From Microbacteriaceae bacterium (GTDB taxonomy: Bacteria; Actinomycetota; Actinomycetes; Actinomycetales; Microbacteriaceae): DNA of 64,000 nt. The number at the start of each line of letters is the position of its first letter. Position 1 is the stretch's first letter. The notes under the pieces were generated by a model that was given only the letters and a program-made list of their open reading frames with translations, was not told the origin of the DNA and did not search any database. Shown in pieces: positions 17,324 to 27,871 of this stretch. The translations under genes were made by a program, and so were the position numbers. The stretch spans positions 17,713-81,712 of the forward strand of contig JAIXXG010000133.1 in the NCBI GenBank assembly GCA_027490915.1, written 5' to 3'.

Positions 17324-18181
17324 ATGTCGACCGTCGCGCCGCACGCTGAGACCGCCGCCACGACGACGCTCACGCGCCGGGTGAGCAGCGCCCTCGAGGC
17401 CACGCTCGGCGAGCCGACGACGATCGTGCTCGCCGTCGCGGTGGCGCACGCGCCGGGTCTCGCGCTGCAGGAGTCGCTGCGGGTCTCGCTCGACGGCTCG
17501 CCGGTCGAGGTCGTCGAGACGATCGGGCCCGCGGGCACGCGCTGGCACACCGCCGCGCTGCCGGCGGGCGACCTCGCGGTGCGCTACGAGGCCACGGCCC
17601 GCGGGCGGGCGACGCCGGTGGCGGTGCAGGATGCGGAGCGCATCCTGGCCGTGCGCCCCAGCCGCTACGTGCAATCCGATGAGCTCGCCGGCCCGCTCGT
17701 CGACGCCGCCGCGGTCGAGCGGCTCATCGCGATGCCGCCGCGCGAGCGCGTCGCGGCCGCCCGAGCGCTCACGCGCGAGCTGCTGCGGTACACCCCCGGC
17801 TCGACGGCGCCGACCGACGGGCTGCCCGAGATCCTGGAGACGGGTCAGGGGGTGTGCCGCGACTTCGCGCACCTGCTGGCCGGGCTGCTGCGCGCCACCG
17901 ACCTGCCGGCGCGCGTGGTGTCGGTGTACGCGCCCGAGCTGCAGCCGATGGACTTCCACGCCGTCGTCGAGACCGTCGTCGACGATCGCTGGGTGGTGGT
18001 CGACGCGACGGGCCTCGCGCCCCGCGCCGGCATGCTGCGCATCGCCACGGGTCGTGATGCCGCCGACACGGCCTTCCTCGCCAACGACGGCTCGTCGCTG
18101 ACCCTGCACCGGCTTCACGTGCACGCCGAGGCGGATGCGCCGCTCGACGAGCAGGTCGAGGCGCTCATCGCGCTCGGCTGA
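17324..18181 (+). CDS. Transglutaminase-like cysteine protease domain protein
   Basis: 285 residues from ATG 17324. An N-terminal beta-rich domain (about 1-110) precedes a transglutaminase core with an intact triad: Cys in GQGVCRDFAHLLAGLLRA, His in DFHAVVETV and Asp in WVVVDATGLAP. No signal peptide or membrane span is visible, so it is cytoplasmic. Such stand-alone proteins are often peptidases acting on peptides or amides rather than cross-linkers; no substrate can be named. It is a useful contrast to the catalytically degenerate homologue at 61444-63777. Confidence 0.87.
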   Translation: MSTVAPHAETAATTTLTRRVSSALEATLGEPTTIVLAVAVAHAPGLALQESLRVSLDGSPVEVVETIGPAGTRWHTAALPAGDLAVRYEATARGRATPVAVQDAERILAVRPSRYVQSDELAGPLVDAAAVERLIAMPPRERVAAARALTRELLRYTPGSTAPTDGLPEILETGQGVCRDFAHLLAGLLRATDLPARVVSVYAPELQPMDFHAVVETVVDDRWVVVDATGLAPRAGMLRIATGRDAADTAFLANDGSSLTLHRLHVHAEADAPLDEQVEALIALG

Positions 18182-18212
18182 GCCGCCTCGGCTGAGCCTC
18201 GCGCCGCGCCGA

Positions 18213-18218
18213 TAGGAT
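18213..18218 (+). promoter_or_regulatory. -10 box for argS, leaderless
   Basis: TAGGAT eight bases before the GTG of argS, with no Shine-Dalgarno between. It fits the TANNNT consensus and a leaderless or near-leaderless transcript. Confidence 0.5.
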
Positions 18219-18226
18219 CGACCCTC

Positions 18227-19894
18227 GTGAACCCCGACCAGCTTGCCGCCGCCCTGCTCGCCGTCGTCGTCAGCGCGGTCGAGCGACGCGACGCGGCGGC
18301 GGCCGCGGCGCTCACCGTGGGCGACATCGCGCTCGAGCGGCCGCGCAACCGCGATCACGGCGACTGGGCGACCTCGGTCGCGCTCAAGACCGCGAAGACG
18401 GTCGGGATGCCCCCGCGCCAGTTCGCGGACGAGCTCGTGCCGGGCATCCTGGCGATCGCCGGTGTCGCGGCGGTCGACGTCGCCGGCCCGGGCTTTCTCA
18501 ACATCACTCTCGACGCCGCGGCCGCGAGCGAGCTCGCCCGCACGGTCGTCGAGCAGGGCGATGCCTACGGCCACAATGAGACCCTGCTCGGGCAGACGAT
18601 CAACCTCGAGTTCGTGTCGGCCAACCCCACCGGCCCCCTGCACATCGGCCACACCCGCTGGGCGGCGCTCGGCGACTCGCTCGCCCGCGTGCTGAAGGCC
18701 AGCGGAGCGGCCCCCGTCAGCGAGTTCTACGTCAACGACGCCGGCGCGCAGATGGACGTCTTCGGCGAGTCGGTGCTGGCCGCCGCCCTCGGCGAGCCCG
18801 CCCCCGAGAACGGCTACCCGGGCGAGTACATCCAGGTGCTCGGGATGCGCGCTCTCGCCGAGCGCCCCGACCTCGCCACCCTGCCCCGCAGCGAGGCGGT
18901 CGCGATCGCGCGCGAGCTCGGCTACGGCTGGCAGCTGGAGGAGATCCGCGAGTCGCTCGCCGCCTTCAACGTGCACTTCGACGTGTGGTTCAGCGAGCGC
19001 GTGCTGCACGCGGTCGACACCGCGACCGGGCAGAGCCGCATCGATGAGGCGGTCGACCGCCTGCGGGCGCAGGGGCACGTGTTCGATGCTGACGACGCGA
19101 TCTGGGTGCGCACGACCGACTTCGGCGACGACAAAGACCGGGTGATCAAGCGCGGCAACGGTGTCTACACCTACTTCGCCGCCGACGCCGCCTACTACCT
19201 CTCGAAGAGCGACCGCGGCTTCGCCCACAAGATCTATCTGCTCGGCGCCGACCACCACGGCTACGTGCACCGCCTCAAGGCGCTCGCCGGAGCCGCGGGC
19301 GACGACCCCGAGCGCGACATCGAGGTGCTCATCGGGCAGCTCGTCATGGTCAACGGCGCGCGCCTGTCGAAGCGGGCCGGCAACATCATCGAGCTCAACG
19401 ACCTGCGCGAGTGGCTCGGCACCGACGCGCTGCGCTACTCGCTCGCGCGCTACCCGGCTGATTCGCCGCTCACACTCGACCCCGAGCTGCTGCGCAAGCG
19501 CACCAACGACAACCCGGTGTTCTACGTGCAGTACGCGCACGCCCGCACCCACCAGGTCGCGCGCAACGCGGCGGCGGCGGGTGTCGACCGCTCGGTGTTC
19601 GCCGGAGAGCTGCTGACCGACGAGACCGAGAGCGTGCTGCTCGGCGCGCTCGCCGAGTTTCCGCGCATCGTCGCCCAGGCGGCGACGCTGCGCGAGCCGC
19701 ACCGCGTCGCGCGCTACCTCGAAGAGCTCGCCGCGTCGTACCACCGCTGGTACGACACCTGCCGGGTCGCGCCGCAGGGCGACGAGCCGGTCGGTCCCCT
19801 CCACGCCACACGCCTGTGGCTCAACGATGCGACCGGGCAGGTGCTGCGCAACGGCCTGACCCTGCTCGGCGTCTCCGCTCCCGAACGGATGTGA
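18227..19894 (+). CDS. argS: Arginyl-tRNA synthetase
   Basis: 555 residues, normal length for class I ArgRS. It has the N-terminal additional domain, the HIGH signature as HIGH in GPLHIGHTRWAALGDSL, the KMSKS-type loop ARLSKRAGN, and the anticodon-binding DALR domain at the C-terminus. It charges tRNA-Arg with arginine using ATP. It starts with GTG after a -10-like box. The next gene begins 2 bp after the stop and lysA lies one gene further, echoing the argS-lysA link known from Corynebacterium. Confidence 0.97.
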   Translation: MNPDQLAAALLAVVVSAVERRDAAAAAALTVGDIALERPRNRDHGDWATSVALKTAKTVGMPPRQFADELVPGILAIAGVAAVDVAGPGFLNITLDAAAASELARTVVEQGDAYGHNETLLGQTINLEFVSANPTGPLHIGHTRWAALGDSLARVLKASGAAPVSEFYVNDAGAQMDVFGESVLAAALGEPAPENGYPGEYIQVLGMRALAERPDLATLPRSEAVAIARELGYGWQLEEIRESLAAFNVHFDVWFSERVLHAVDTATGQSRIDEAVDRLRAQGHVFDADDAIWVRTTDFGDDKDRVIKRGNGVYTYFAADAAYYLSKSDRGFAHKIYLLGADHHGYVHRLKALAGAAGDDPERDIEVLIGQLVMVNGARLSKRAGNIIELNDLREWLGTDALRYSLARYPADSPLTLDPELLRKRTNDNPVFYVQYAHARTHQVARNAAAAGVDRSVFAGELLTDETESVLLGALAEFPRIVAQAATLREPHRVARYLEELAASYHRWYDTCRVAPQGDEPVGPLHATRLWLNDATGQVLRNGLTLLGVSAPERM

Positions 19895-19896
19895 CC

Positions 19897-20790
19897 ATGG
19901 CCGACGCGACCCCGACCGAGCCGACCCCCGCTGACGAGGCGCGTGCGAACGCGGCCGTCGACGACACCGGGACGCCAGACCAGGCGGCCCCGGAGGCGGA
20001 GGCCGAGGTCGCCGCGGCGCCGACTCCCGCCCGCCCGCGTCGGCGCGGCCTGGTCGCAGCGATCGTCGTGATCAGCATCGTCGTCGTGCTCGGCGTCGCG
20101 GCGGTCATCGCCGAGACCGTCGCGCGCGCCCAGGCCCAGTCGCTCATCGCCGGGGAGGTGCGCTCGGCGCTGCAGCTGGAGGCCGACCATCCGGTCGACG
20201 TCGCGATCGCCGGCCCGCCCGTGCTGTGGCAGGCAGCGGGTGGACGCTTCGAGCGCATCACGGTCGACGTTCCCGAGCTGGCGATCGGCGATCTGCGCGG
20301 CAACCTCACCCTGATCGCCGAGGGCACCCCGCTCGACACGGCCCAGCCCACCGACTCGGTGCAGGCCGTGTTCGAGGTGGCCGAGGCCGATGTCGCGGCG
20401 CTCGCCGGGCTGCTGTCGGGCGCCGTAGCGACCGACGTGCGCCTCGACGACCGCGAGATCCGGTTCGAGACCGGCTTCGACGTGTTCGGCGTGCCGTTCA
20501 CGATCGGCATCGGGCTGACGCCGACCGTCGAAGAGGGGCAGCTGGCCTTCACGCCGTCGAGCGTCGTGCTCGGCGACGAGCGGCTCGACGCGGAACAGCT
20601 GCAGCAGCAGTTCGGCGACATCGTGGCACCGCTGTTCGCCTCGCAGCGCGTCTGCGTCGCGCAGTACCTGCCGCAGGCGCTCGCGCTGACGGCCGTGCAG
20701 GTGGGCGACGAGCAGCTGCTCGTGGTCTTCCAGGGCGCCGACGTGGCGCTCAGCGGCCCCGAGTTCTCGACCCTCGGCACCTGCTCCTGA
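19897..20790 (+). CDS. DUF2993/LmeA-type lipid-binding membrane protein
   Basis: 297 residues from ATG 19897. A Glu/Ala/Pro-rich cytoplasmic N-terminus (about 1-45) is followed by one membrane span (about 50-74, VAAIVVISIVVVLGVAAVIA) and an extracellular LmeA-like domain (about 75-297) with alternating beta strands (VDVPELAIGDLRGNLTLIAEG, VRLDDREIRFETGF) and two Cys (RVCVAQYL, LGTC). In mycobacteria LmeA binds phosphoinositides and helps make lipomannan; here a role in envelope lipid handling is inferred. It is transcribed with argS. Confidence 0.8.
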   Translation: MADATPTEPTPADEARANAAVDDTGTPDQAAPEAEAEVAAAPTPARPRRRGLVAAIVVISIVVVLGVAAVIAETVARAQAQSLIAGEVRSALQLEADHPVDVAIAGPPVLWQAAGGRFERITVDVPELAIGDLRGNLTLIAEGTPLDTAQPTDSVQAVFEVAEADVAALAGLLSGAVATDVRLDDREIRFETGFDVFGVPFTIGIGLTPTVEEGQLAFTPSSVVLGDERLDAEQLQQQFGDIVAPLFASQRVCVAQYLPQALALTAVQVGDEQLLVVFQGADVALSGPEFSTLGTCS

Positions 20791-20831
20791 TCGGGCGCCG
20801 TCGCGCGATCCGACGCCCAGCGCGGCGCGGG

Positions 20832-20837
20832 TAAACT
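20832..20837 (+). promoter_or_regulatory. Candidate -10 box for the lysA-hom-thrC-thrB operon
   Basis: TAAACT in a GC-rich intergenic stretch fits the actinobacterial TANNNT -10. Start of transcription would be near 20844, leaving a 5' leader of about 55-70 nt. No clear -35 is seen. Confidence 0.5.
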
Positions 20838-20911
20838 GGCGGCGGCTTCAGGAACCAATCCGGGTTCGCTCGCCTCACATCCCCGTAGAACGTCGCCCTG
20901 TGAGGTCGTCC

Positions 20912-22351
20912 GTGCTCGCCAACCCTCTTGCTCCGTCGTGGCTCGTGCCGCCGGTCGACGGTGCCGCGCTGCCCGCGCACGTCTGGCCGGCGAGCGCGCA
21001 CCGCGACCCCGACGGCGGGATCGTCATCGGCGACGTCGCCCTCACGACGCTCGCCGCGGCGCACGGCACCCCGCTCTACGTGATCGATGAGGCGGATGCC
21101 CGCGCCCGCGCCGCCCGCACCCGGGCCGCGTTCGCCGCCGCCGCCGAGCGGCACGGCACGAGCGCCGTCGTGTACTACGCGAGCAAGGCGTTCCTCAGCG
21201 GCGAGGTCGCCCGCTGGATGGTCGAGGCCGGGCTCAACCTCGACGTGGCCAGCGGCGGAGAGCTCGCGGTCGCGCTCGCCGCGGGCGTCGAGCCCGCCCG
21301 TCTCGGGCTGCACGGCAACAACAAGTCGCCCGCCGAGATCGACCGGGCGGTCGCGGCCGGTGTCGGCGCGATCGTCATCGACTCGCTGCTCGAGATCGAG
21401 CGCGTCGCGGCGGCCGCGCAGCACCCCGGCCGGGTGCAGCCGGTGCGCCTGCGCATCAACTCGGGCGTGCACGCCCACACCCACGAGTACCTCGCGACGG
21501 CGCGGGAAGACCAGAAGTTCGGCATCCCGCTCGCCGACGCGCCGGCGGCGGTGGCGGCGATCCGCGCGCACGCGAGCCTGCGCTTCCTGGGCCTGCACTC
21601 GCACATCGGCTCGCAGATCCTCGCCGTCGACGGGTTTCTCGAGGCGGCGCGGCGTCTGCTCGCCGTGCACGCCGAGCTGCTCGGCGGGGGAGACGTCGCC
21701 GAGCTCAACCTCGGCGGGGGCTTCGGCATCGCGTACGTCGAGGCCGACGAGGCGCCCGCGATCGAGCCGGTCGCCGACGCGCTGGTCGAGGCCGTGGCGG
21801 GCGTGTGCCGTGAGCTGAGCATCCCGGTGCCGCGCATCGCCGTCGAGCCGGGCCGCACCATCATCGGGCCCGCGGGCGTGACGCTCTACCGCGTCGGCAC
21901 GCAGAAAGACGTGGTCGTGGCGCTCGACGACGACCGCTCGGCCGTGCGGCGCTACCTGAGCGTCGACGGCGGCATGAGCGACAACGCGCGGCCGGCCCTG
22001 TACAGCGCCGACTACTCCGTCGCAGTGGCGTCGCGGTCGTCGGATGCGGAGCCCGTGCTCGTGCGCGTCGCCGGCAAGCACTGCGAGAGCGGCGACATCG
22101 TCGTGCGCGACGCGTACCTGCCCGCCGACGTCGGGCCCGACGACCTCGTGGCGGTTCCGGCCACCGGCGCGTACTGCTTCTCGCTGGCCAGCAACTACAA
22201 CTACCTCGCGCGCCCCGCCGTGGTCGCGGTGCGCGACGGCCGGGCCCGCGTGATCGTGCGCGGCGAGACCGAGGCCGACCTGCTGCGCCGCGACGTGCTG
22301 CTGAACCCGACCCCCGCCACCGACCCCACCACCCCCGCAGCGCTCTCCTGA
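20912..22351 (+). CDS. lysA: Diaminopimelate decarboxylase
   Basis: 479 residues from GTG 20912, chosen because GAGG lies six bases upstream; the in-frame GTG at 20900 would add four residues and has no ribosome site. The PLP Lys lies in YYASKAFLSGEV, and LHSHIGSQI, LNLGGGFGIAY and CESGDIVV match the fold-III decarboxylase. It makes L-lysine from meso-DAP, the last lysine step. It heads the run of aspartate-family genes lysA-hom-thrC-thrB, and hom follows after 16 bp, suggesting joint control of lysine and threonine synthesis. Confidence 0.96.
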   Translation: MLANPLAPSWLVPPVDGAALPAHVWPASAHRDPDGGIVIGDVALTTLAAAHGTPLYVIDEADARARAARTRAAFAAAAERHGTSAVVYYASKAFLSGEVARWMVEAGLNLDVASGGELAVALAAGVEPARLGLHGNNKSPAEIDRAVAAGVGAIVIDSLLEIERVAAAAQHPGRVQPVRLRINSGVHAHTHEYLATAREDQKFGIPLADAPAAVAAIRAHASLRFLGLHSHIGSQILAVDGFLEAARRLLAVHAELLGGGDVAELNLGGGFGIAYVEADEAPAIEPVADALVEAVAGVCRELSIPVPRIAVEPGRTIIGPAGVTLYRVGTQKDVVVALDDDRSAVRRYLSVDGGMSDNARPALYSADYSVAVASRSSDAEPVLVRVAGKHCESGDIVVRDAYLPADVGPDDLVAVPATGAYCFSLASNYNYLARPAVVAVRDGRARVIVRGETEADLLRRDVLLNPTPATDPTTPAALS

Positions 22352-22367
22352 GAGGACAGCCCCCACC

Positions 22368-23711
22368 GTGATCGAATACCGCCCCCTCCGCGTCGCCCTG
22401 CTCGGCGCCGGCAGCGTCGGCGCGCAGGTCGCCGACCAGCTGCTGACGCACCGCGACGAGCTCGCCGCCCGCATCGGCGCGAGCATCGAGCTCGCCGGTG
22501 TCGCCGTGCGCAGCCTCGACGCGAAGCGCGACACCGACATCCCGCGCGAGCTGCTGACGACCGACGCCGAGTCGCTCATCCTCGGCGCCGACATCGTCGT
22601 CGAGGTCATGGGAGGGCTCGAGCCGGCGCGCACGCTCATCCTGCAGGCGCTCACCTCGGGGGCCGACGTCATCACCGCCAACAAGGCCCTGCTCGCCACC
22701 CACGGTCCCGAGCTGTTCGAGGCCGCCGGCCAGGTCGGCGCGCAGCTCTACTACGAGGCCGCCGTCGGTGGGGCGATCCCGATCATCCGACCCCTGCGCG
22801 ACTCGCTGGCCGGCGACCGCGTGCAGCGCATCCTCGGCATCGTCAACGGCACCACCAACTTCATCCTCGATCGCATGGATGCCCACGGCGAGTCGATGGA
22901 GGAAGCCCTCGCCACGGCCACCGCGCTCGGGTACGCCGAGGCCGACCCGACCGCCGACGTCGGCGGCTACGACGCGGCCCAGAAGGCCGCGATCCTCGCG
23001 AGCCTCGCCTTCCACACCCTCGTGCCGGCCGACGCCGTGTACCGCGAGGGCATCACCGAGGTCACCCTCGAGCAGGTCGTCGCGGCGCGCAAGGCGGGCT
23101 ACGTCGTCAAGCTGCTCGCCATCTGCGAGCAGCTCGTCGACCCGGCGACGGGGCAGCGCGGCGTGAGCGCGCGCGTGCACCCCGCGCTGATCCCGCTCTC
23201 GCACCCGCTGGCGGCGGTGCACGGGGCCAACAACGCGGTGTTCGTCGAGGCGGAGGCGGCCGGGTCGCTCATGTTCTACGGGGCCGGCGCGGGGGGCATC
23301 CAGACCGCGTCGGCGGTGCTCGGCGACGTCGTGTCGGCGGCGCGCCGCCACGTCGTCGGGGGCCCGGGGGTCGCCGAGAGCACGCACGCCGACCTGCCGG
23401 TGCTACCCATCAGCGCCGTCACCACCCGCTACCAGATCGCCCTGCAGGTCGCCGACGAGCCGGGCGTGCTCGCGGTGATCGCGGCGCTCTTCCAGAGCCA
23501 CGGTGTGTCGGTCGAGACGGTGCAGCAGGCCGTCTCGGTCGTCGACCCCGCCGTCGACCCGGCGCGCGCGGGGCAGGCCCTCGGCGCGGCTACCCTGGTC
23601 ATCGGTACCCACGAGGCCTCCGAGGCCGACCTCGCCGCCACCGTCGCGGCACTGAGCACCAGCAGCGTCGTCCACAGCGTGACGAGCGTGCTGCGAGTAG
23701 AAGGACTCTGA
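22368..23711 (+). CDS. hom: Homoserine dehydrogenase
   Basis: 447 residues from a GTG with GAGAGGAC upstream. It has the NAD(P)-binding [14 protein letters not shown], the catalytic TANKALLA segment, the substrate domain ([16 protein letters not shown]), and a C-terminal ACT domain ([18 protein letters not shown], about 345-447). It reduces aspartate semialdehyde to homoserine; in related bacteria the ACT domain mediates threonine feedback inhibition. It is followed directly by thrC (1-bp gap) and thrB. Confidence 0.97.
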   Translation: MIEYRPLRVALLGAGSVGAQVADQLLTHRDELAARIGASIELAGVAVRSLDAKRDTDIPRELLTTDAESLILGADIVVEVMGGLEPARTLILQALTSGADVITANKALLATHGPELFEAAGQVGAQLYYEAAVGGAIPIIRPLRDSLAGDRVQRILGIVNGTTNFILDRMDAHGESMEEALATATALGYAEADPTADVGGYDAAQKAAILASLAFHTLVPADAVYREGITEVTLEQVVAARKAGYVVKLLAICEQLVDPATGQRGVSARVHPALIPLSHPLAAVHGANNAVFVEAEAAGSLMFYGAGAGGIQTASAVLGDVVSAARRHVVGGPGVAESTHADLPVLPISAVTTRYQIALQVADEPGVLAVIAALFQSHGVSVETVQQAVSVVDPAVDPARAGQALGAATLVIGTHEASEADLAATVAALSTSSVVHSVTSVLRVEGL

Positions 23712-23712
23712 C

Positions 23713-24795
23713 ATGGCGAAGCAGTGGCGCGGTCTCCTGCACGAGTACGCAGACCGGCTGGACATCAGCGCGGCCACCCCGATCATCACGCTCGGCGAGG
23801 GCGGCACGCCGCTCATCCCCGCGCGCTACCTCAGCGAGCGCACGGGGGCGCGCGTCTTCGTCAAGTACGAGGGCATGAACCCGACCGGGTCGTTCAAAGA
23901 CCGGGGCATGACGATGGCCATCTCGAAGGCCGTCGAGCACGGGGCGAAGGCCGTCATCTGCGCCTCGACCGGCAACACCTCGGCCTCGGCCGCGGCGTAT
24001 GCGACGCACGCGGGCATCACGGCCGCGGTGCTCGTGCCCGAGGGCAAGATCTCGATGGGCAAGCTCAGCCAGGCGGTCGCGCACAAGGCCGAGATCATCC
24101 AGATCGAGGGCAACTTCGACGACTGCCTCGACATCGCCCGCGACCTCGCGGCCAACTACCCGGTGCACCTCGTCAACTCGGTCAACCCCGACCGCATCGA
24201 GGGGCAGAAGACGGGTGCCTTCGAGGTCGTCGAGGTGCTCGAGGACGCGCCCGACTTCCACATCCTGCCCGTCGGCAATGCGGGCAACTACACCGCCTAC
24301 CACCGCGGCTACCGCGAAGAGCTCGACCGCGGCGTCACGACCAAGCTGCCGCGCATGTTCGGGTTCCAGGCCGCGGGCAGCGCCCCGATGGTGCTCGGCG
24401 AGCCCGTGCGCAAGCCCGAGACGATCGCGAGCGCGATCCGCATCGGCAACCCGGCCTCGTGGGAGCTCGCGCTCGCCGCGCGCGACGACAGCAACGGCTA
24501 CTTCGGCGCCATCACCGACGAGGGCATCCTCGCCGCGCACCGGATGCTCTCGCAGGAGGTCGGCATCTTCGTCGAGCCCGCCTCGGCCATCTCGGTCGCG
24601 GGCCTGCTCGAGCGCAGCGAGGCCGGGGTCATCCCGGCCGGCGCCACCGTCGTGCTGACGGTCACCGGTCACGGCCTGAAAGACCCGCAGTGGGCCCTCA
24701 CCCGGGCTGACGGCAGCACGGTCGCGCCGACGGTCGTCCCGGTCGACACCGCCCAGGTGGCCGACGTGCTCGGCCTCCAGAAGGCCTCCGCGTGA
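23713..24795 (+). CDS. thrC: Threonine synthase
   Basis: 360 residues. The PLP-binding Lys is in [14 protein letters not shown] (about residue 63); [15 protein letters not shown] and [11 protein letters not shown] bind the cofactor phosphate. This is the short fold-II threonine synthase typical of actinobacteria. It converts O-phosphohomoserine to threonine and phosphate. It overlaps the start of thrB by four bases. Confidence 0.97.
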   Translation: MAKQWRGLLHEYADRLDISAATPIITLGEGGTPLIPARYLSERTGARVFVKYEGMNPTGSFKDRGMTMAISKAVEHGAKAVICASTGNTSASAAAYATHAGITAAVLVPEGKISMGKLSQAVAHKAEIIQIEGNFDDCLDIARDLAANYPVHLVNSVNPDRIEGQKTGAFEVVEVLEDAPDFHILPVGNAGNYTAYHRGYREELDRGVTTKLPRMFGFQAAGSAPMVLGEPVRKPETIASAIRIGNPASWELALAARDDSNGYFGAITDEGILAAHRMLSQEVGIFVEPASAISVAGLLERSEAGVIPAGATVVLTVTGHGLKDPQWALTRADGSTVAPTVVPVDTAQVADVLGLQKASA

Positions 24796-25757
24796 GCGCC
24801 GCGTCCGCGGGCGTCGACCCGCGCCTCGCGGGGCGCACGGCTCTCGTGAAGGTTCCCGCGACCACGGCCAACCTCGGCCCGGGCTTCGACACCCTCGGTC
24901 TCGCGCTGTCGGTCTACGACGAGCTCGAGGTGTCGGTGCGCGACGAGCCCGGCATCGTCGTCGAGGTCAACGGCGTCGGAGCGGGCGAGGTGCCCACCGA
25001 TGAGACCAACCTGGTCGCCCGGTCGATCGCGCACACCTTCGCCCACCACGGCATCGCCCTTCCGGGTCTGCGGCTCGTCGCCCACAACGTGATCCCGCAC
25101 GGCCGCGGCATGGGCTCGTCGGCCGCGGCGATCGTCTCGGGCATCATGGCCGCGCGCGGTCTGCTCGAGGGCATCGTCGAGATGACGCCCGACGACCTGC
25201 TCGCGCGGGCGACCGAGCTCGAGGGGCACCCCGACAACGTCGCCCCGGCGCTCTTCGGCGGTCTCACCATCGCCTGGGTCACCCCCGACGGCCCGCGCCA
25301 CAAGCGGCTGACAGTGCACCGCGGGGTCTCGCTGCTCGTCGCCGTGCCGCAGACCAGCACGATGTCGACCGCCCTCGCGCGCTCGCTGCAGCCTGAGTCG
25401 GTGCCGCATCAAGACGCCATCTTCAACGTCTCGCGCTCGGCCCTGCTCATCGCTGCCCTCATCCAGAGCCCCGAGCTGCTGTTCGCCGCGACGGAGGACA
25501 AGCTGCACCAGAACTACCGCGCGAGCGCCATGCCTGAGACGAGCGCGCTCATCACGGTGCTGCGCGAGCACGGCTTCGCGGCCGTGGTCTCGGGAGCGGG
25601 CCCCTCGGTGCTCGTGCTGTGCAGCGACCCGGCGCAGCGCCTCGAGGCGGCCGCGCTCATCGAGCAGCACGCCACCACGCCGTGGGTGTCGCACATGCTC
25701 GCGGTCGATTTCAAGGGTGCTACAGTGAACTCGCATCCGGCCGAGGCCGTGGCCTAG
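24792..25757 (+). CDS. thrB: Homoserine kinase
   Basis: 321 residues from a GTG overlapping the thrC stop (GTGA). GHMP kinase motifs are [21 protein letters not shown] and [16 protein letters not shown]. It phosphorylates homoserine with ATP to feed ThrC. It is the last gene of the lysA-hom-thrC-thrB run, and 178 bp of untranslated sequence separate it from rho. Confidence 0.97.
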   Translation: MSAASAGVDPRLAGRTALVKVPATTANLGPGFDTLGLALSVYDELEVSVRDEPGIVVEVNGVGAGEVPTDETNLVARSIAHTFAHHGIALPGLRLVAHNVIPHGRGMGSSAAAIVSGIMAARGLLEGIVEMTPDDLLARATELEGHPDNVAPALFGGLTIAWVTPDGPRHKRLTVHRGVSLLVAVPQTSTMSTALARSLQPESVPHQDAIFNVSRSALLIAALIQSPELLFAATEDKLHQNYRASAMPETSALITVLREHGFAAVVSGAGPSVLVLCSDPAQRLEAAALIEQHATTPWVSHMLAVDFKGATVNSHPAEAVA

Positions 25758-25935
25758 CCCGCCCTCAGCCCGAGCACTCACCAGCAGCCCCGCTGCTTCC
25801 CCTCGCGCCACCAGCGTTCGCGCGGACGACTCCGCTTTCCTCGGTCTCATCCCCGCACCCCGTCGGCGTCGCGATCACGAGCAGCGGGCATCCTCCGCGG
25901 CCCTCCGTGCCCGGAGCCGAAAGGAATGAATCTTC
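25758..25935 (+). promoter_or_regulatory. C-rich leader of rho
   Basis: 178 bp between thrB and rho. The first half is strikingly C-rich and G-poor on the coding strand: in about 60 nt from 25755 I count roughly 32 C and 12 G, with no strong stem. Such unstructured C-rich RNA is what Rho itself loads on, so this may be an autoregulatory rut-like leader. AAAGGAA before the GTG is the ribosome site. No intrinsic terminator for thrB is visible. Confidence 0.45.
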
Positions 25936-27864
25936 GTGACTGACCCCATCGTCCGCGCCTCGGGTGCGGATGTCCCCGCCGACCTCGGCGCCCTCAAGCT
26001 CCCCGAGCTGCAGCAGCTCGCCACCGAGCTCGGCGTCGTCGGCGTGTCCAAACTTCGCAAGGGAGAGCTTGTGGACGCCATCACCCAGACCCAGAACTCC
26101 GGCGAGGCCGCCGAGCCCGTCGCCGACGAGGCCGCCGACAGCGTCGAGCCCGCCGCGGCTGCGGCCGATGCCGCCGCGGATGCTCCCGCCGAGCCCGCTG
26201 CCGCCGAGGCCGAGCCCGCCGAAGCCCCGCGCCGCCGCGGCTCGCGCCGCGCCACCACCGACACCCTCACCCCGGCGCCGGTCGCCGAGGGCGAGCAGCC
26301 GGCCGTGCCGACCGAGGCCGCCGACGGTGCCGAGCAGGTGACCGCCGAGCAGGCGACCGGCGAGCAGGCCCCCGCCGGCGAGGCCGCAGAGGGTGCGGCC
26401 GAGGGCGACGAGAGCGGCGCATCCGGCAGCCGTCGCAGCCGCAACCGCAACCGCCGCGGCGGCGACCGCGGCGAGGGCGGCGAGCAGCGCGGCCAGAACG
26501 GCCAGCAGCAGAACGCCCAGGGCGGCGAGCCGCGCGAGGCCCGCCAGCAGGGCGGCCAGCAGCCGAACGGCCAGAACGGCCAGCAGAACCGCGGCCCGCA
26601 GAACGACCGTGCCGAGCAGGACGCCGAGGGTCGCGGGCGCAACCGCAACCGCGGCCGCGACCGCAAGCGCGGCCCGGGCGGCGACGAGATCGAGCCCGAG
26701 ATCAGCGACGACGACGTGCTGATCCCGATCGCGGGCATCCTCGACGTGCTCGACAACTACGCCTTCGTGCGCACCACCGGCTACCTGCCCGGCCCGAGCG
26801 ACGTCTACGTCTCGCTCGGCCAGGTCAAGAAGTACGGCCTGCGCAAGGGCGACGCCGTCGTCGGCGCGATCCGTCAGCCCCGCGAGGGCGAGGGCCAGGG
26901 CCGCCAGAAGTACAACGCGCTCGTGCGCGTCGACTCGATCAACGGCCAGACGGTCGACGAGGCCGCTGCGCGCGTCGAGTTCAGCAAGCTCACCCCGCTG
27001 TACCCGACCGAGCGCCTGCGCCTCGAGACCGAGCCCGGCACGCTGTCGACCCGCATCATCGACCTCGCCGCCCCCATCGGCAAGGGCCAGCGCGGTCTCA
27101 TCGTGTCGCCCCCGAAGGCCGGCAAGACCCTCGTGCTGCAGGCCATCGCCGACGCGATCGCCAAGAACAACCCTGAGGTGCACCTCATGGTCGTGCTCGT
27201 CGACGAGCGCCCCGAAGAGGTCACCGACATGCAGCGCTCGGTCAAGGGCGAGGTCATCGCCTCGACCTTCGACCGCCCCGCCGAAGACCACACGACGGTC
27301 GCCGAGCTCGCCATCGAGCGCGCGAAGCGCCTCGTCGAGCTCGGCCACGACGTCGTCGTGCTGCTCGACTCGATCACCCGCCTCGGCCGCGCGTACAACG
27401 TGACGGCGCCGACCAGCGGGCGCATCCTCTCGGGCGGCGTCGACTCGGCCGCGCTCTACCCGCCGAAGCGCTTCTTCGGCGCGGCGCGCAACATCGAGGA
27501 CGGCGGCTCGCTGACCATCCTCGCCACCGCGCTCGTCGAGACCGGCTCGAAGATGGACGAGGTGATCTTCGAGGAGTTCAAGGGCACCGGCAACATGGAG
27601 CTGCGCCTCTCGCGCCAGCTCGCCGACAAGCGCATCTTCCCGGCCGTCGACATCTCGGCCTCGGGCACCCGTCGCGAGGAGATGCTGCTCGGCGCCGACG
27701 AGGTGCGCGTCACCTGGCAGCTGCGCCGCGCGCTCGCGAGCCTCGACACCCAGCAGGCGCTCGAGCTCGTCCTCGGCAAGCTCAAGGAGACGGGCTCGAA
27801 CGTCGAGTTCCTCGTCGCCGTGCAGAAGTCGCTGCCGCAGGCGTCGACGCACGTCGACGGCTAG
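25936..27864 (+). CDS. rho: Transcription termination factor Rho
   Basis: 642 residues, about 220 more than E. coli Rho. A Rho_N/SAP-like segment ([29 protein letters not shown], about 15-45 in total) is followed by an Ala/Glu region and then a Gln/Asn/Arg/Gly low-complexity insertion to about residue 250. The RNA-binding cold-shock-like domain begins at [14 protein letters not shown] and the ATPase has Walker [12 protein letters not shown], Walker [13 protein letters not shown] and the Q-loop. It is a hexameric RNA translocase that ends transcription. Long N-terminal insertions are typical of actinobacterial Rho. prfA starts 7 bp downstream. Confidence 0.97.
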   Translation: MTDPIVRASGADVPADLGALKLPELQQLATELGVVGVSKLRKGELVDAITQTQNSGEAAEPVADEAADSVEPAAAAADAAADAPAEPAAAEAEPAEAPRRRGSRRATTDTLTPAPVAEGEQPAVPTEAADGAEQVTAEQATGEQAPAGEAAEGAAEGDESGASGSRRSRNRNRRGGDRGEGGEQRGQNGQQQNAQGGEPREARQQGGQQPNGQNGQQNRGPQNDRAEQDAEGRGRNRNRGRDRKRGPGGDEIEPEISDDDVLIPIAGILDVLDNYAFVRTTGYLPGPSDVYVSLGQVKKYGLRKGDAVVGAIRQPREGEGQGRQKYNALVRVDSINGQTVDEAAARVEFSKLTPLYPTERLRLETEPGTLSTRIIDLAAPIGKGQRGLIVSPPKAGKTLVLQAIADAIAKNNPEVHLMVVLVDERPEEVTDMQRSVKGEVIASTFDRPAEDHTTVAELAIERAKRLVELGHDVVVLLDSITRLGRAYNVTAPTSGRILSGGVDSAALYPPKRFFGAARNIEDGGSLTILATALVETGSKMDEVIFEEFKGTGNMELRLSRQLADKRIFPAVDISASGTRREEMLLGADEVRVTWQLRRALASLDTQQALELVLGKLKETGSNVEFLVAVQKSLPQASTHVDG

Positions 27865-27871
27865 GAGCGCC

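Noticed and set aside
25936..26700. Possible repeat expansion or contig error in the rho insertion
   Set aside because: The Gln/Asn/Gly tract is irregular in codons and the frame is intact; similar tracts are normal in actinobacterial Rho.
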